Assembly (NCBI RefSeq): GCF_012516375.2
Contig: NZ_CP051204.2
Span: 6,572,001-6,636,000, forward strand
DNA from: Chitinophaga oryzae
Lineage (GTDB): Bacteria; Bacteroidota; Bacteroidia; Chitinophagales; Chitinophagaceae
Direction: 5' to 3'
Length of the DNA: 64,000 bases
In this document: positions 1-9,664 of the stretch, piece after piece
Layout: the number at the start of each line of letters is the position of its first letter
How positions within the stretch are numbered: the stretch's first letter is position 1
The notes under the pieces: generated by a model
Database searches by the model: none
The model's input: the letters and a program-made list of their open reading frames with translations, nothing else
What the model was told of the DNA's origin: nothing
Program-made: the position numbers and the translations under genes

Positions 1-3000
1 TGAAGACCAAATCATTGAAGTCTACGTCTACGATCTGATCGCCGTTGGTGTTCATGACTTTTTTCTCTTTGTTACGGTTATATACGAACGGCTGCCCCAG
101 CTCATTGAGCCCGCCATACCGATAGCTGAACAATCCGTTGATCGGATATCCTTCCTGTGCCAGCAGGCCGGATACCATATCAACCGATGTTTTGGCATCG
201 GTGGGCATCACCTTCAGGACTTTATTATGGTTAAAGGCGGCCGTTAGCTGTGTTTGCCAGTTGAAACGCTGCGTTTTAACGTTGATGCTGTTGACCATCA
301 ATTCCACGCCGTTGTTACTGATAGATGCTGTGTTTGCGTTGTATCCGTTGAAGCCGGTGGTGGGGTCTGCGGATACTGCACCGAACACATCTTCCGCTCT
401 CTTGTTGTAGAAATCCACCGTTCCGGAGATGCGGTTATTAAACAAGGCGTAGTCGAGTCCTACGTTGAAGTTGCGGGTTGTTTCCCAGCGGATGGACTGG
501 TTTTCGGCAGACAGTACTTCGGAAGAAGCCACGGGCACTATTGGTATTGTGTTGATGATCGTGCTCAGCAGAAGAAAGGGGCCGCTGACAGTAGATGGCA
601 CATTCCCATTGAACCCGGTGGCAATACGCAGTTGCAGGTTGTCCAGCCAGCGGACTGTTTTCAGGAAGTTCTCTTCATGCATGCGCCAACTGGCGCCGAC
701 AGACCATAACGGTTTATTTTTGTAGGCAGGATCAGCGCCGAACAGGTTGGACTGGTCTATACGAAAGCTGCCTGTGGCAATGTATTTGTTATCATAGATA
801 TAAGTCCCCTGCGCATAGTACGACATAAATCTTCTGTCGAGGCTGGTCTCTCTGAAATAGTCTTCTATAAAAAAAGTGGCCGCCAGCAGGCCGGTTTCTT
901 TAAATGCCGGCGAGCCATACTGGCTCAATGCCTGCATATTAATGGGTTTATTGATCAGCGACTGGCCATCGTATCCGAAATAGGAGCTTTTAATGCCGGA
1001 TTCTGTACGCTTCCGTTGTTCAATACCGGCGATGCCTGAGAGATTGTGTTTGGTTCCAAAGTCCTTGTTGAGGTTTAACTGGCCGCGCACCGTATAGGCG
1101 TTGCCTTTAATATTGTCGAGCGTATAGATGCCACCGGGGGAAGGTCCACAAAAAGCGGTCTGCCTGTGGACGGATCTTTCTTTGCGCGGGTGTTCAGCAG
1201 CCGGCGGACGGTGTATGCTTTTTCCGTTCTCAGGTAGCCGTTGCCTGTTTGCTGATTTTCGTAGGCGCCGCCTACATCCAGTGTGAGCCATTTTGTGAGG
1301 GTGGCGTTGAGACGTCCCTGCAGCCGCAGGGCCGACAGGTTGATTTTTGTAGTGGTGTTAAACGGCTCTTCGTAGGGATAATACAACTGATCGTAGAGGC
1401 CCAGGCTTTTGATGATTTCGTTCTGAGCAACGCTGCGGACAGAATTGGACTCCTTCCCGGGGCCATAAAACGAAGGGAGGGCATTGCCTTGCTCATCTGT
1501 AAAGCGCTGGTGCGGTGGCGCGTCCGTATATGGCACCGCCTTGCCGCTTTTATTGACGCTGTTGTTGTACACCGCCCGGAAATCGAAAGAGAAACGGTCG
1601 GTGAATTTGTAGGTATTGGCAAAGTTCAGGACAAAACGCTGGTTATCGGAGCGTCTTTGGGTCAGTGCTTCACCGACGTAATTGATGCCAAGCAGATAGG
1701 TGCTTTTTTCATTTCCGCCGCTTACGTCAAAGTCCAGTTGCTGGGCTGTTTTTGTGCGGAAAAAAAGCCGTTTATAATCCGCCTGGCTGTTGTAACTGGC
1801 TATTTCCGCAATCTGGCGGTCGGCCTCATCTGCACTGAGGGTGCCTTCCTTTACGCGGAACAGCAGTTCATATATCGGATCGATGGCCGCACCATAGCGG
1901 TAAATGCGACGGGAATGACCACCCAGCATCACGCGGTCTTTCATGAGCTGGGCATATTCTGTTGAGCCGGGGTAATGCAGATACCCGAAATCCGGCTTAG
2001 CCTGCAACGCATAGGTAGCGCGCAGGCTAAAGACCGGTTTTCCGCTTTTGCCCCTCTTGGTTTCGATGACGATTACTCCGTTGGAAGCCTGCACGCCATA
2101 GATGGCGGCCGCGGCGGCATCGCGCAGCACAGATACAGAGATGATATCGTTGGGATTAATGGTACTGATGTCTATTTCCGTGGGAAAGCCGTCTACCACT
2201 ATCAGCGGGCGTTTCACCGCATCGAAAGTGGATACGCCCCGGATGGACAGCTCTTTGGAGAGGCTGTTATATACCAGGCCGGGGATTTTACCTTCGAGAT
2301 TTTCCAGGAAGTTACCGGTAACGGCTGTACGCTGGTCGTAATCTTTTGCCGATATCGTACTGGCTGCACCGGTGAGCTGCGATTTTTCGATTTTCTGGTA
2401 ACCGGTGGAAACGATAGCGATCTCTTTCAGCAGGCTGGTAGAAGCCTGCATGGTGATGGGGTACCATAATCCATTTTTGGGAGAGATGTCGATATGTACG
2501 GTTTGCCAGCCTATGGCAGTTGCATCGAGAATGGTTTCCTGCGGGCCCACCCGCAGCGTGAAGTCGCCTTCGTTGTTCGTTACCCCGGCATAACGGCCGG
2601 CCCGGATAGTAACGCCTGCCAGCGGTTCGTTGTAGTTGCTCATTACCTTGCCGCGCAGCTGCCGCATGGAATCGCCGGGAATGGTCACGTCGTCGTCCGG
2701 CTGCAGCTGGTCAGCTCCTTTGGACTTCTGCTTCCGTGCTACTATGGTATAGTGATTTTTATCCACATACAGGAATAGCAGGTCGTTGGGATAGAGGATA
2801 GCTTTCAGCACTTCTTCCACCTGTTTGTTTTTAAGGTCGCTGAGGTCGGCAGTGGTGGTTTTATTGGCCAGCAGGGAAGCTTCATAAACGAAACGGGTGC
2901 CGAGGGCGGCTGAAACTTTGTCCAGCGCCTGTATCAGCGGTATCTTTTTCTGTGCCACGGCCGAAAACGTGGTCATGCACAATAATAGCAACAGCAGGTG

Positions 3001-3027
3001 ACTACCAATCAGTAGCATTTTTTTCAT
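1..3027 (-). pseudogene. SusC/RagA-like TonB-dependent transporter, frameshifted, 3' end beyond window
   Basis: Outer-membrane importer of the SusC family, which normally works with a SusD lipoprotein to take up glycans or peptides. The start is the ATG at 3027 (MKKMLLIG), because the longer frame opens with TTG. A signal peptide is followed by an STN domain (about residues 30-100), a carboxypeptidase-like regulatory domain (about 120-205) and a plug with the typical SNGVIVIETKRG segment. The reading frame breaks at a run of five G on the plus strand (1136-1140). Adding one C on the coding strand restores the frame, and the barrel then reads on without a stop to position 1, including RIDQSNLFGADP and SAENQSIRWETTRNF. 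It follows the FecR gene by 32 bp. The family is certain; whether the gene is truly broken is not. Confidence 0.85.
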
Positions 3028-3059
3028 CGAAAGAGGACGGTTAACGTTTTTATACAATA

Positions 3060-4085
3060 CTATTTACCAGGCCTGAACAGCAGCGTGCTGTCCGATTTAT
3101 TGACGTTTATATCCACATCCAGCATGTTGGATAGTATGTACAATAATGTTTCGGTATTTTTTAATGGTAAGACCCCATTAATCCTGCGGTTGGCGACAGC
3201 GGTATCTGTCAGCACCACCTTATAGCCGTAGGTGTCTTCCAGTACCTGCACAATTTCTTTCACCGGCGTATTATGCAGGACCATTTTATTGTCCAGCCAG
3301 GCGGCTGCATCGGCGTCACCGGGATGTTTGGTGAGTACCCCTTCCTGCTGCCGGTACTCGGCTTCTTCACCGGGCTTTATGCTCAGCACACCGGTGGCAT
3401 TGGTACTTACTTTCACTGCGCCGGTCTTCAGGTATACGGTGGTAATTCCCCTCCGGTCTTTCACGTTAAAGGTGGTACCCAGTACTTCGATGTCCAGTTC
3501 TCCGGTATGCACGAGGAAGCGTTCTCCGGCTTTCAGCGGGAACGCGTCTTTTTTCAGGTGCTGTACTTCAAAGTAAGCCTCCCCGTCGAGCCATACCTCC
3601 CGCACGCTGTTTTTCCCCCAGTGACGGGCATACCGCAGGCTGGAATTGGCGTTGAGCGTCACCACGGAGGCATCGGCCAGTACGATCTGCTTTTTTGTTC
3701 CGTAGGTGGCGTAGACGGTCTGTGTGCCGGTATAGCGGTAAATATAATATCCGGTCCCCGCGCCTGCCAGCAACAGGAATACGGCAGCCGCGGCCACCCA
3801 GCGGCGCAGGCCTATAGTGCGCACCGGCGTAGCCGCTGCAGTATCTATCGCTTGTGAAATACGACCCCATACCTCCTGCTCCGTTCCCGGCCGGACACTG
3901 ATCCTTTCGGCGGACAGCAGGTGGCGTAACAGGAACACCGCCTTCCTGAACTCATCGATATTAGGCGGTTGCTGCTGGGCCCAGTCTTCCCAGAAACGCG
4001 TAACGACAGGGTCGTCTCCCTTCACATAAGCGAGCAGGGAAGCGTCTTCCAGGAAATCGTTCTTGTCATATTGATGATAGTCCAA
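3060..4085 (-). CDS. FecR-family anti-sigma factor
   Basis: Inner-membrane anti-sigma factor that relays a signal from the outer-membrane transporter to an ECF sigma factor. The 341-residue protein has a cytoplasmic N-terminal part, one membrane segment near residues 88-106 (AAAAVFLLLAGAG), a FecR domain at about 120-215 (WLDGEAYFEV) and a C-terminal DUF4974 region that resembles an STN fold. The start must be TTG at 4085: an in-frame TAA lies four codons upstream and there is no ATG before the conserved region. It sits between the ECF sigma gene (4199-4795) and the STN-containing SusC, the standard order sigma, anti-sigma, transducer. Confidence 0.92.
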   Translation of the reverse strand: MDYHQYDKNDFLEDASLLAYVKGDDPVVTRFWEDWAQQQPPNIDEFRKAVFLLRHLLSAERISVRPGTEQEVWGRISQAIDTAAATPVRTIGLRRWVAAAAVFLLLAGAGTGYYIYRYTGTQTVYATYGTKKQIVLADASVVTLNANSSLRYARHWGKNSVREVWLDGEAYFEVQHLKKDAFPLKAGERFLVHTGELDIEVLGTTFNVKDRRGITTVYLKTGAVKVSTNATGVLSIKPGEEAEYRQQEGVLTKHPGDADAAAWLDNKMVLHNTPVKEIVQVLEDTYGYKVVLTDTAVANRRINGVLPLKNTETLLYILSNMLDVDINVNKSDSTLLFRPGK

Positions 4086-4198
4086 TACCTTCTCTTTTTA
4101 GTTTTTTGACGTACCAGGCATACAGGACAGCCACAAGAGGAAAAAACACCCCACGTTTCTCAAAGTTTTTTTAATTTTTTTTCAGCAACCGGAAAAAA

Positions 4199-4795
4199 TC
4201 AGGCTTTATGTTGTGCCAGCAGCAACAGCAGCGCGGACATGGATATGTTCAGCACGCCGCGCAATGCTTCCAGCGCACGGGCATACAGTTTATAGGCCGC
4301 TTTAACAGAGATTCCCATAACAGCGGAAATATCATCGTATTCCATTTCTTCATAAAAACGCAGGTAAATGATCTCTTTCTGCCGGGCGCTCAGCTTTTCC
4401 AGCGCCTGTAGCAGCTGTTGGGACTGCAGCCCCGCGGCTTCCTTTTTTACATAGGCCGATTCGGCGGAGAATGTCAACCGGAAATCATGGTGCGGCTCAT
4501 ACGGGACCACCTTCCGGATACCTGCCGGTCTCAGTTTATTATAGATACCGCCCCGCAGGGCAATCAACAGGTACAGGCGGGGATCCCGGGCCTGCTGTAA
4601 GGTACTGCGGTTCGTCCAGAGTTTAACAAACAGGTCCTGGATACAGTCTTTTACCAGCTCCTCCTGATCGTGCAGCCGTACCCCATACTCGTACAACACG
4701 GGGAAATAGTGCCGGTAGAGGGACGACAGGGCGTCTTTATCCCCTTCCAGGAATGATTTCCACCATGTTATAGGATCAGCTGCCAGTTCGTTCAT
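4199..4795 (-). CDS. ECF RNA polymerase sigma-70 factor
   Basis: A 198-residue extracytoplasmic-function sigma factor with region 2 in the N-terminal half (DCIQDLFVKLWTNR) and region 4 in the C-terminal part, including the helix-turn-helix DDISAVMGISVKAAYKLYAR. It probably directs transcription of the FecR and SusC genes just downstream on the same strand and is held by that FecR until substrate is sensed. This regulation is inferred from gene order. A run of leucines near the C-terminus (SALLLLLA) is also seen in other Bacteroidota sigma factors of this class. Confidence 0.93.
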   Translation of the reverse strand: MNELAADPITWWKSFLEGDKDALSSLYRHYFPVLYEYGVRLHDQEELVKDCIQDLFVKLWTNRSTLQQARDPRLYLLIALRGGIYNKLRPAGIRKVVPYEPHHDFRLTFSAESAYVKKEAAGLQSQQLLQALEKLSARQKEIIYLRFYEEMEYDDISAVMGISVKAAYKLYARALEALRGVLNISMSALLLLLAQHKA

Positions 4796-5138
4796 GATAA
4801 GCGCGTCGTTGTTGAAGGTTTTTCATTGATAGCCGGCTTCCGCCCCATGGCGGGAAAAGCGCAATTGGATAAATGGACATGGCGAATTTACATAATACGA
4901 GGGAAAGTTGGGAGTAAAATAAAACAAAATGCAATACATATTTGCACTTTATAAACAACTCTTTTGTTATCTATATATAAATAAGCAGCAACGTCATCGC
5001 ACAAAGCGAGTATTATGTATTAGACATTGCAGGGGCTTTGAGACAGACTGGTTTTCATGGTGTATGGCAGTCCTCCTTGACTCATTAAAATTGAAAAGTG
5101 TAAAATTAACCGTCTAATCTTTTTCAATTCTTACTATT
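4796..5138. other. Intergenic region upstream of the sigma gene, no gene seen
   Basis: This stretch of about 340 bases is AT-rich. It must hold the promoter for the sigma gene starting at 4795, but I could not pick a convincing -33/-7 pair. Short open frames on either strand lack family resemblance. It ends at the target duplication of the IS element. Before that insertion it would have continued straight into the 3' side of the exporter gene at 6414. Confidence 0.5.
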
Positions 5139-5142
5139 CTAT

Positions 5143-5154
5143 TGAAAGCTTCCC
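5143..5154 (+). repeat. Left terminal inverted repeat of the IS3 element
   Basis: TGAAAGCTTCCC, a perfect 12-bp match to the reverse complement of 6362-6373. The direct repeat CTAT precedes it at 5139-5142. Confidence 0.93.
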
Positions 5155-5198
5155 ATTAAAACGTAACGGTTAAAAATATCGAATAATCGTTAAATTTA

Positions 5199-5471
5199 AT
5201 GGGTATGAAAAAATCAAAATTTACAGAAAGCCAGATTATTGGGATTCTAAATGGCCAGGAATCAGGCAAATCGGTAGCCGACATCTGTCGTGATCATGGA
5301 ATAAGCCAGGCGACATTTTATCAGTGGAAGTCGAAATACTCCGGGCTTGAAGTCAATCAGTTAAAGAAACTGAAGGATCTGGAGTCGGAACTTGCCCAGT
5401 ACAAAAAAATAGTAGCGGAACAAGCCTTTCAGATCACCGTAATGAAAGATGTCATAGAAAAAAAGCTCTAA
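5199..5471 (+). CDS. IS3-family transposase OrfA (DNA-binding part)
   Basis: A 90-residue protein with an N-terminal helix-turn-helix (FTESQIIGILNGQESGKS; VADICRDHGISQATFYQWKS) that binds the element ends. A leucine-rich C-terminal helix (LKKLKDLESELAQYKK) probably mediates dimerisation, as in IS3-type OrfA proteins. The gene ends six bases after the A-AAA-AAG heptamer at 5459-5465, where a -1 shift would fuse it to OrfB. OrfA alone usually moderates transposition. Confidence 0.93.
   Translation: MGMKKSKFTESQIIGILNGQESGKSVADICRDHGISQATFYQWKSKYSGLEVNQLKKLKDLESELAQYKKIVAEQAFQITVMKDVIEKKL
5458..5465 (+). promoter_or_regulatory. Programmed -1 ribosomal frameshift site
   Basis: The sequence is A7G. 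In the orfA frame it reads A-AAA-AAG at 5459-5465, the classic slippery heptamer of IS3-family elements. Slipping back one base leads into GCT CTA ACG CCT, giving ALTPADKRELV, and continues without a stop into the integrase part. The exact heptamer in the exact frame makes programmed shifting likely; the efficiency is not known. Confidence 0.85.
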
Positions 5472-5491
5472 CGCCTGCAGATAAGCGTGAG

Positions 5492-6361
5492 TTGGTGGAT
5501 TATGCCCGTGATAGCCATAAAATGAGTATCCGGCAGGCGTTAAGATTGTTTCAAATCCATCCTTCTGTTTACTATTATAAACCATTGCCAGACGGTGACG
5601 AAGATATTCGGGAGAAATTATCTGAATTGTCGCAATTGCATAATCGCTGGGGATTCTGGATGATGCACCATTATCTGCGTAATCTGAACCACAAATGGAA
5701 TCACAAGCGGGTATACAGGGTCTATACAGAGATGGGACTCAATATGAGGCGTAAGCATAAAAAACGCCTACCAGCAAGAATAATGGAGCCATTGCTACAG
5801 CCTCTCAGACCTAATATAACCTGGTCCATGGATTTTATGCATGACACACTAAGCAATGGTGTTACTTTCAGATCATTTAATATCATCGATGACTATAACA
5901 GAGAGGCTCTAAACATCACTATTGATACCAACTTAACCAGCAAGCGTATTATCAGGCAGCTGGACCAATTGATTGCCTGGCGTGGACAACCGTTAAAGAT
6001 CAGAGTCGATAATGGGCCGGAGTTTGTTGCTGAAGCACTCTCTCAATGGGCTGAGATCCGATGTGTCGAACTCAAATTCATCCAGAAGGGTAAACCTTTC
6101 CAGAATGGTTATATGGAGCGCTTCAATAGAAGCTACCGCGAGGAAGTATTGGATGCATTTTGTTTTACCCGCCTGGGGGAAGCTCAAATACTTTCAAACG
6201 CCTGGATGTGGGTGTACAACAACCAAAGACCACACAAGGCACTGGGTTACAGATCGCCAATAGATTTTCTATGTCGGCATCAAAAAACCAACACATTTCC
6301 TACTCTTCAAAAAGATGAAGGATTTGAGTGGGAAACCTTAGTTGAAAACGTTACTGTCTGA
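5492..6361 (+). CDS. IS3-family transposase OrfB (DDE integrase), made as OrfAB fusion
   Basis: Catalytic rve-type integrase domain of about 290 residues. The DDE triad is visible as the Asp in WSMDFMHD, the Asp in RVDNGPEF and the Glu in ERFNRSYREEVLD, followed by the YNNQRPHKALGY block near the C-terminus. The first codon of the stand-alone frame is TTG. The frame is open back to the slippery site at 5465, so the working enzyme is most likely the OrfA-OrfB fusion. It joins and cuts the element ends at 5143 and 6373. Confidence 0.93.
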   Translation: MVDYARDSHKMSIRQALRLFQIHPSVYYYKPLPDGDEDIREKLSELSQLHNRWGFWMMHHYLRNLNHKWNHKRVYRVYTEMGLNMRRKHKKRLPARIMEPLLQPLRPNITWSMDFMHDTLSNGVTFRSFNIIDDYNREALNITIDTNLTSKRIIRQLDQLIAWRGQPLKIRVDNGPEFVAEALSQWAEIRCVELKFIQKGKPFQNGYMERFNRSYREEVLDAFCFTRLGEAQILSNAWMWVYNNQRPHKALGYRSPIDFLCRHQKTNTFPTLQKDEGFEWETLVENVTV

Positions 6362-6373
6362 GGGAAGCTTTCA
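6362..6373 (-). repeat. Right terminal inverted repeat of the IS3 element
   Basis: GGGAAGCTTTCA, the inverse of 5143-5154. It overlaps nothing but the last bases after the orfB stop and is followed by the CTAT target duplicate at 6374-6377. Confidence 0.93.
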
Positions 6374-6413
6374 CTATGACCACATCAAACTACGAAATGA
6401 CAGAAAAGCTTAT

Positions 6414-8633
6414 CTAATCTCCAAGTTCAAGTTGATTTCTAATCAACTCATAGTATCGTCCTCTCTTAGTAATAAGCAATTGATGAGTTCCAATCTCAGC
6501 AACCTCTCCCTTTTCTAAGACGACTATTTGATCTGCATTCATAACTGTACTTAGCCTGTGGGCAATTATTATTACAGTTCTTCCTTTAAAGAAACTATTG
6601 AGATTACTCATTACTAACCGTTCGTTATTAGCATCTAAACTCGAAGTCGCCTCATCTAAAAATAAATATTGCGGGTCTTTATAAACAGATCTTGCGATTA
6701 AAATCCTTTGCTTCTGCCCTCCACTTAAGCCTACTCCGCTGTTACCGATACGAGTATGATACCGAAGAGGAAGCTGGCTAACAAACTCTTCAATATTGCT
6801 AATCTCGGCAGCCATTTTCAAACGCGCAAGATCGACTTCCTCTCCATCTAATGCTATATTGCGAGTTATTGTATCATTAAAAATGAACCCATCTTGCATT
6901 ACTGTGCCACACAACCTCCTCCAGTTTCCAGGTGTACATGTAGAAAGGTTAACATCTCCGACGCATATATTTCCTTCAATCGGCTTATACGATCCCAACA
7001 ACAACTTCATCAAAGTCGATTTTCCACTTCCGCTAGCGCCAACTATTGCTGTAATCCTTCCCGTGGGAATATTCAAACAAATATTCTTAAGTACGAAGGG
7101 TGATCGAGGACCTTGATATTGAAACGAAACATTTTTTAAAATGAGATCATTTCCAATTAAACATTTTCTATCAACCTCTGAAGATAAAGAATCTGCCTCC
7201 TTTTCCTCTTCTCTACTTTGATGAATCTCTAATAAACGATCTAAACTTAAACTAGCATCCTGAGCCGATTTGAAAAATCTCACCATTTGATCAAGAGGAC
7301 CATTTGTCTGTCCCATAATATAAGATATACTCAACATTACACCGAGGCTCATCTCGCCTTTAATAACCAACACGGCGGACAAAAAGGAAATAACAATATT
7401 CTTCAAGTGAGTTAAAAACATAAATCCAGTAGTCTGAAACTGTTCCAGTTTCAGACTACTGATATTCAATCTATATAAACGAAGGTGCAAAAACTCCCAC
7501 TCCCAGCGTTTTGCAGTTTCACTACCATATAATTTTATCTCTTGTATCCCACTAATCATCTCAAATAATTTTTCCTGAGACAGTTTACTGTGGGCAAACC
7601 TTATATAATCGAGCTTCCTCCTCTTTCTTTGAAACAAAAAAATCCAAAAAACACCCAAAAGACTAAGTCCGATAAATATTACCCCAATAATCCAACTATA
7701 TAAAAGCAGCATTGAAGCAAAGACCATTATAATTGCAAGCGAGAAAAAAGTACTTACTACATCATTACTCAGAAACCCTTCAATTCGATGATGATCATTT
7801 ACACGTTGCGTAATATCGCCGATGGACTTACTATCAAAAAAAACAGTAGGAAGTCTTAACATCTTCTTCAAAAAATCAGATACTATATGCAAACTAACTT
7901 TAGCATTTATATGAAGAGCCAACCACCTTCGTAACATTTCCACAACTGTACTACCTAGAAACAAGAACAGCTGAGAAACAAAAAAAAGGGTAACAAAGTA
8001 ATAACTTTTTGATGCGACTCCTTTATCTACCACCCCTTTAGTAAGATACGGAAATGATGAAGCAATTGCTGCAGACAGTATCATATAAAACGACAAAGTC
8101 CAAAGCTGCCTTTTAAATGGCCTGAGATAACTTAAAAGAAAAACATATCTGGGACTATGCTCCCTCATCACTTTATTTGTATGAAAATTTGATGTTGGCT
8201 CCAATAGCAAGGCAACACCAGGAATGGATGACGAAGCGGTCCAACACTTTCTAAAAGTTTCTTCGTCAATCTTTGTTATGCCGAAGGCAGGATCACCGAT
8301 AATAAATTGATTCGAGGTTTTTCCATAAAATAGAGATTTCTTCCTTCGAATCTTATAAAGTACAATAAAGTGTTCCTGGTTCCAATGCAAAATTGCTGGT
8401 AAAGGACATTCTTTAATTAGCACCTCCAACTCAACTTTCACCATCAGTGATCTAAGCCCCAGTGTTTCTGCCGCCTGGCTGATCCCCAAAAGGCTGACGC
8501 CATTACGAGTAACAAAACACTTATCTCGTAAGTATTGCAAATCATACGACCTACCAAAATACTTAGCCACCATTTTTAAGCAGGTAGGCCCGCAATCAAA
8601 TTTATCTAACTGAAAATAAAATGGGAATCTCAT
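6414..8633 (-). CDS. Peptidase C39-containing ABC exporter of the candidate RiPP cluster
   Basis: Single-chain bacteriocin-type exporter that cuts double-glycine leaders and pumps the released peptide across the inner membrane. From the ATG at 8633 the protein has about 739 residues. The N-terminal C39 peptidase carries Gln8, Cys14 in DCGPTC, His88 in EHFIVLY and Asp114 in IGDPAFG, so it looks active. A six-helix membrane domain follows (about residues 155-440), then the ATPase with Walker A GASGSGKST, signature LSGGQKQR, LDEATSSLD and the AHR switch histidine. The longer frame opens with TTG and was not used. It is the last gene of the AT-rich cluster, 19 bp after the helical protein. Its natural substrates are probably the three GG-leader peptides at 11140-11881. 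No HlyD adaptor is encoded nearby. Confidence 0.93.
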   Translation of the reverse strand: MRFPFYFQLDKFDCGPTCLKMVAKYFGRSYDLQYLRDKCFVTRNGVSLLGISQAAETLGLRSLMVKVELEVLIKECPLPAILHWNQEHFIVLYKIRRKKSLFYGKTSNQFIIGDPAFGITKIDEETFRKCWTASSSIPGVALLLEPTSNFHTNKVMREHSPRYVFLLSYLRPFKRQLWTLSFYMILSAAIASSFPYLTKGVVDKGVASKSYYFVTLFFVSQLFLFLGSTVVEMLRRWLALHINAKVSLHIVSDFLKKMLRLPTVFFDSKSIGDITQRVNDHHRIEGFLSNDVVSTFFSLAIIMVFASMLLLYSWIIGVIFIGLSLLGVFWIFLFQRKRRKLDYIRFAHSKLSQEKLFEMISGIQEIKLYGSETAKRWEWEFLHLRLYRLNISSLKLEQFQTTGFMFLTHLKNIVISFLSAVLVIKGEMSLGVMLSISYIMGQTNGPLDQMVRFFKSAQDASLSLDRLLEIHQSREEEKEADSLSSEVDRKCLIGNDLILKNVSFQYQGPRSPFVLKNICLNIPTGRITAIVGASGSGKSTLMKLLLGSYKPIEGNICVGDVNLSTCTPGNWRRLCGTVMQDGFIFNDTITRNIALDGEEVDLARLKMAAEISNIEEFVSQLPLRYHTRIGNSGVGLSGGQKQRILIARSVYKDPQYLFLDEATSSLDANNERLVMSNLNSFFKGRTVIIIAHRLSTVMNADQIVVLEKGEVAEIGTHQLLITKRGRYYELIRNQLELGD

Positions 8634-8652
8634 CCTAAAAGACAATATTATT

Positions 8653-9660
8653 TCAAGGAGCAACTCTTACTGGGGAGGGTACCGGAACGTACAATGCATC
8701 CACATCCTCATATAAATATCCTAAACTAAGTCTTTCAATACAATAACGGCGGATACTCATCTCAAGCTCTACATCATTCCCATAAATTTTTAAATATTTT
8801 TTTTCCAACCGAACAAAGTAGTAATACTGCAACAACGAAGGTAGATTAAAAACCCTCTCCAAATGACTTGTCATATCTTGTAATATGTCTATCGAATCGG
8901 ACTCAAATGATCGAAGGATATGCCGGGCAGCTTCGCCATAATTATGAAAATAAAAACTTTCATAATCCGATATGGGATTTCTAAAAAGAGAAAATAAAGA
9001 CATCAAACAATCATATTGCTCACCTTCGACAATTTCTCTTATACATTTCCCAACAAAAGAATTTGTAACATACTCAACCATTAAAATCTTGTCATCCTCG
9101 GATCTCATCGCTGGTATAACAATACTAGCGTATTGCAATAGGGATTTATTCGTGAGGAGAAAATACAGCAGACTACCGCATTCCTTCATCGCCTCATGTA
9201 TACCTTTTTGCTTACAAAGAAGGCGACAAATATTTAAGTATTGATCTATGGCACCATCAATTGCTGCCGAAATTCCAGCTTCTGTTATTTTATTAATTCC
9301 AGTAATAGATTCTTTCAACAAAGAAATTGCTTCCTCGTACTTATCAGTAAACTTATATAAATAAAAAGCCTTCGCTGGACACACTAATGCGCATTCAATA
9401 TAACTGGCAAATCCATGGTTGAAATTTGACCTCTTATCGATCTCATCAAAATAAAAACCGCTATAATTAACATTATCAAGACGAGCTTCTCTCATAGCTT
9501 TCTCCACCAAACTAAATAAAGACATCAAGGAAACTCTCTCATTGAAGGTTATTGGTGAGGAATTACTCATTATCAACTCTTTCACCAAATGACTTCCGAT
9601 CGGCTTAACTCTCTCTCGAATTGATAAAATATTAATAATTTTCAATATATCATGTTTCAT
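8653..9660 (-). CDS. Uncharacterised helical protein between maturase and exporter
   Basis: I do not recognise this 335-residue protein. It has no signal peptide or membrane segment and appears almost fully alpha-helical, with an arrangement suggesting TPR- or HEAT-like repeats (for example KYEEAISLLKESI). It contains several scattered cysteines (ECALVCPAK, NICRLLCKQK) but no clear metal or cofactor motif. The C-terminus is rich in Pro and Val (YVPVPSPVRVAP). It starts 4 bp after the radical SAM gene ends and stops 19 bp before the exporter start, so it is probably cotranscribed with both. It could be a substrate-handling partner, a scaffold for maturase and exporter, or an immunity factor; these are inferences from position only. 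Confidence 0.85.
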   Translation of the reverse strand: MKHDILKIINILSIRERVKPIGSHLVKELIMSNSSPITFNERVSLMSLFSLVEKAMREARLDNVNYSGFYFDEIDKRSNFNHGFASYIECALVCPAKAFYLYKFTDKYEEAISLLKESITGINKITEAGISAAIDGAIDQYLNICRLLCKQKGIHEAMKECGSLLYFLLTNKSLLQYASIVIPAMRSEDDKILMVEYVTNSFVGKCIREIVEGEQYDCLMSLFSLFRNPISDYESFYFHNYGEAARHILRSFESDSIDILQDMTSHLERVFNLPSLLQYYYFVRLEKKYLKIYGNDVELEMSIRRYCIERLSLGYLYEDVDALYVPVPSPVRVAP

Positions 9661-9664
9661 AAAG

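Larger units (their letters stand above)
5143..6373 (+). mobile_element. Complete IS3-family insertion sequence with target duplication
   Basis: A 1231-bp element bounded by the 12-bp inverted repeats TGAAAGCTTCCC (5143-5154) and GGGAAGCTTTCA (6362-6373), starting TG and ending CA as in IS3 elements. The 4-bp direct repeat CTAT flanks it at 5139-5142 and 6374-6377, which marks the target-site duplication. Inside lie orfA and orfB in relative frames 0 and -1. A second conserved block GTAACG lies just inside each end. Both frames and both ends are intact, so the element may still be active. It lies between the uptake locus and the AT-rich peptide island, 36 bp beyond the exporter stop codon. 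Confidence 0.95.

Noticed and set aside
1075..3057. Programmed frameshift in the SusC gene at the G run
   Set aside because: There is no A-AAA-AAG-type heptamer and no reason for a transporter to be shifted; a deletion or read error is simpler.
4776..5117. Short frames on both strands before the IS element
   Set aside because: Low-complexity composition, no start context and no resemblance to known proteins.
8633..8663. Overlap of exporter and helical-protein genes
   Set aside because: It depends on a TTG start; with the ATG at 8633 the genes are 19 bp apart and the C39 domain is complete.
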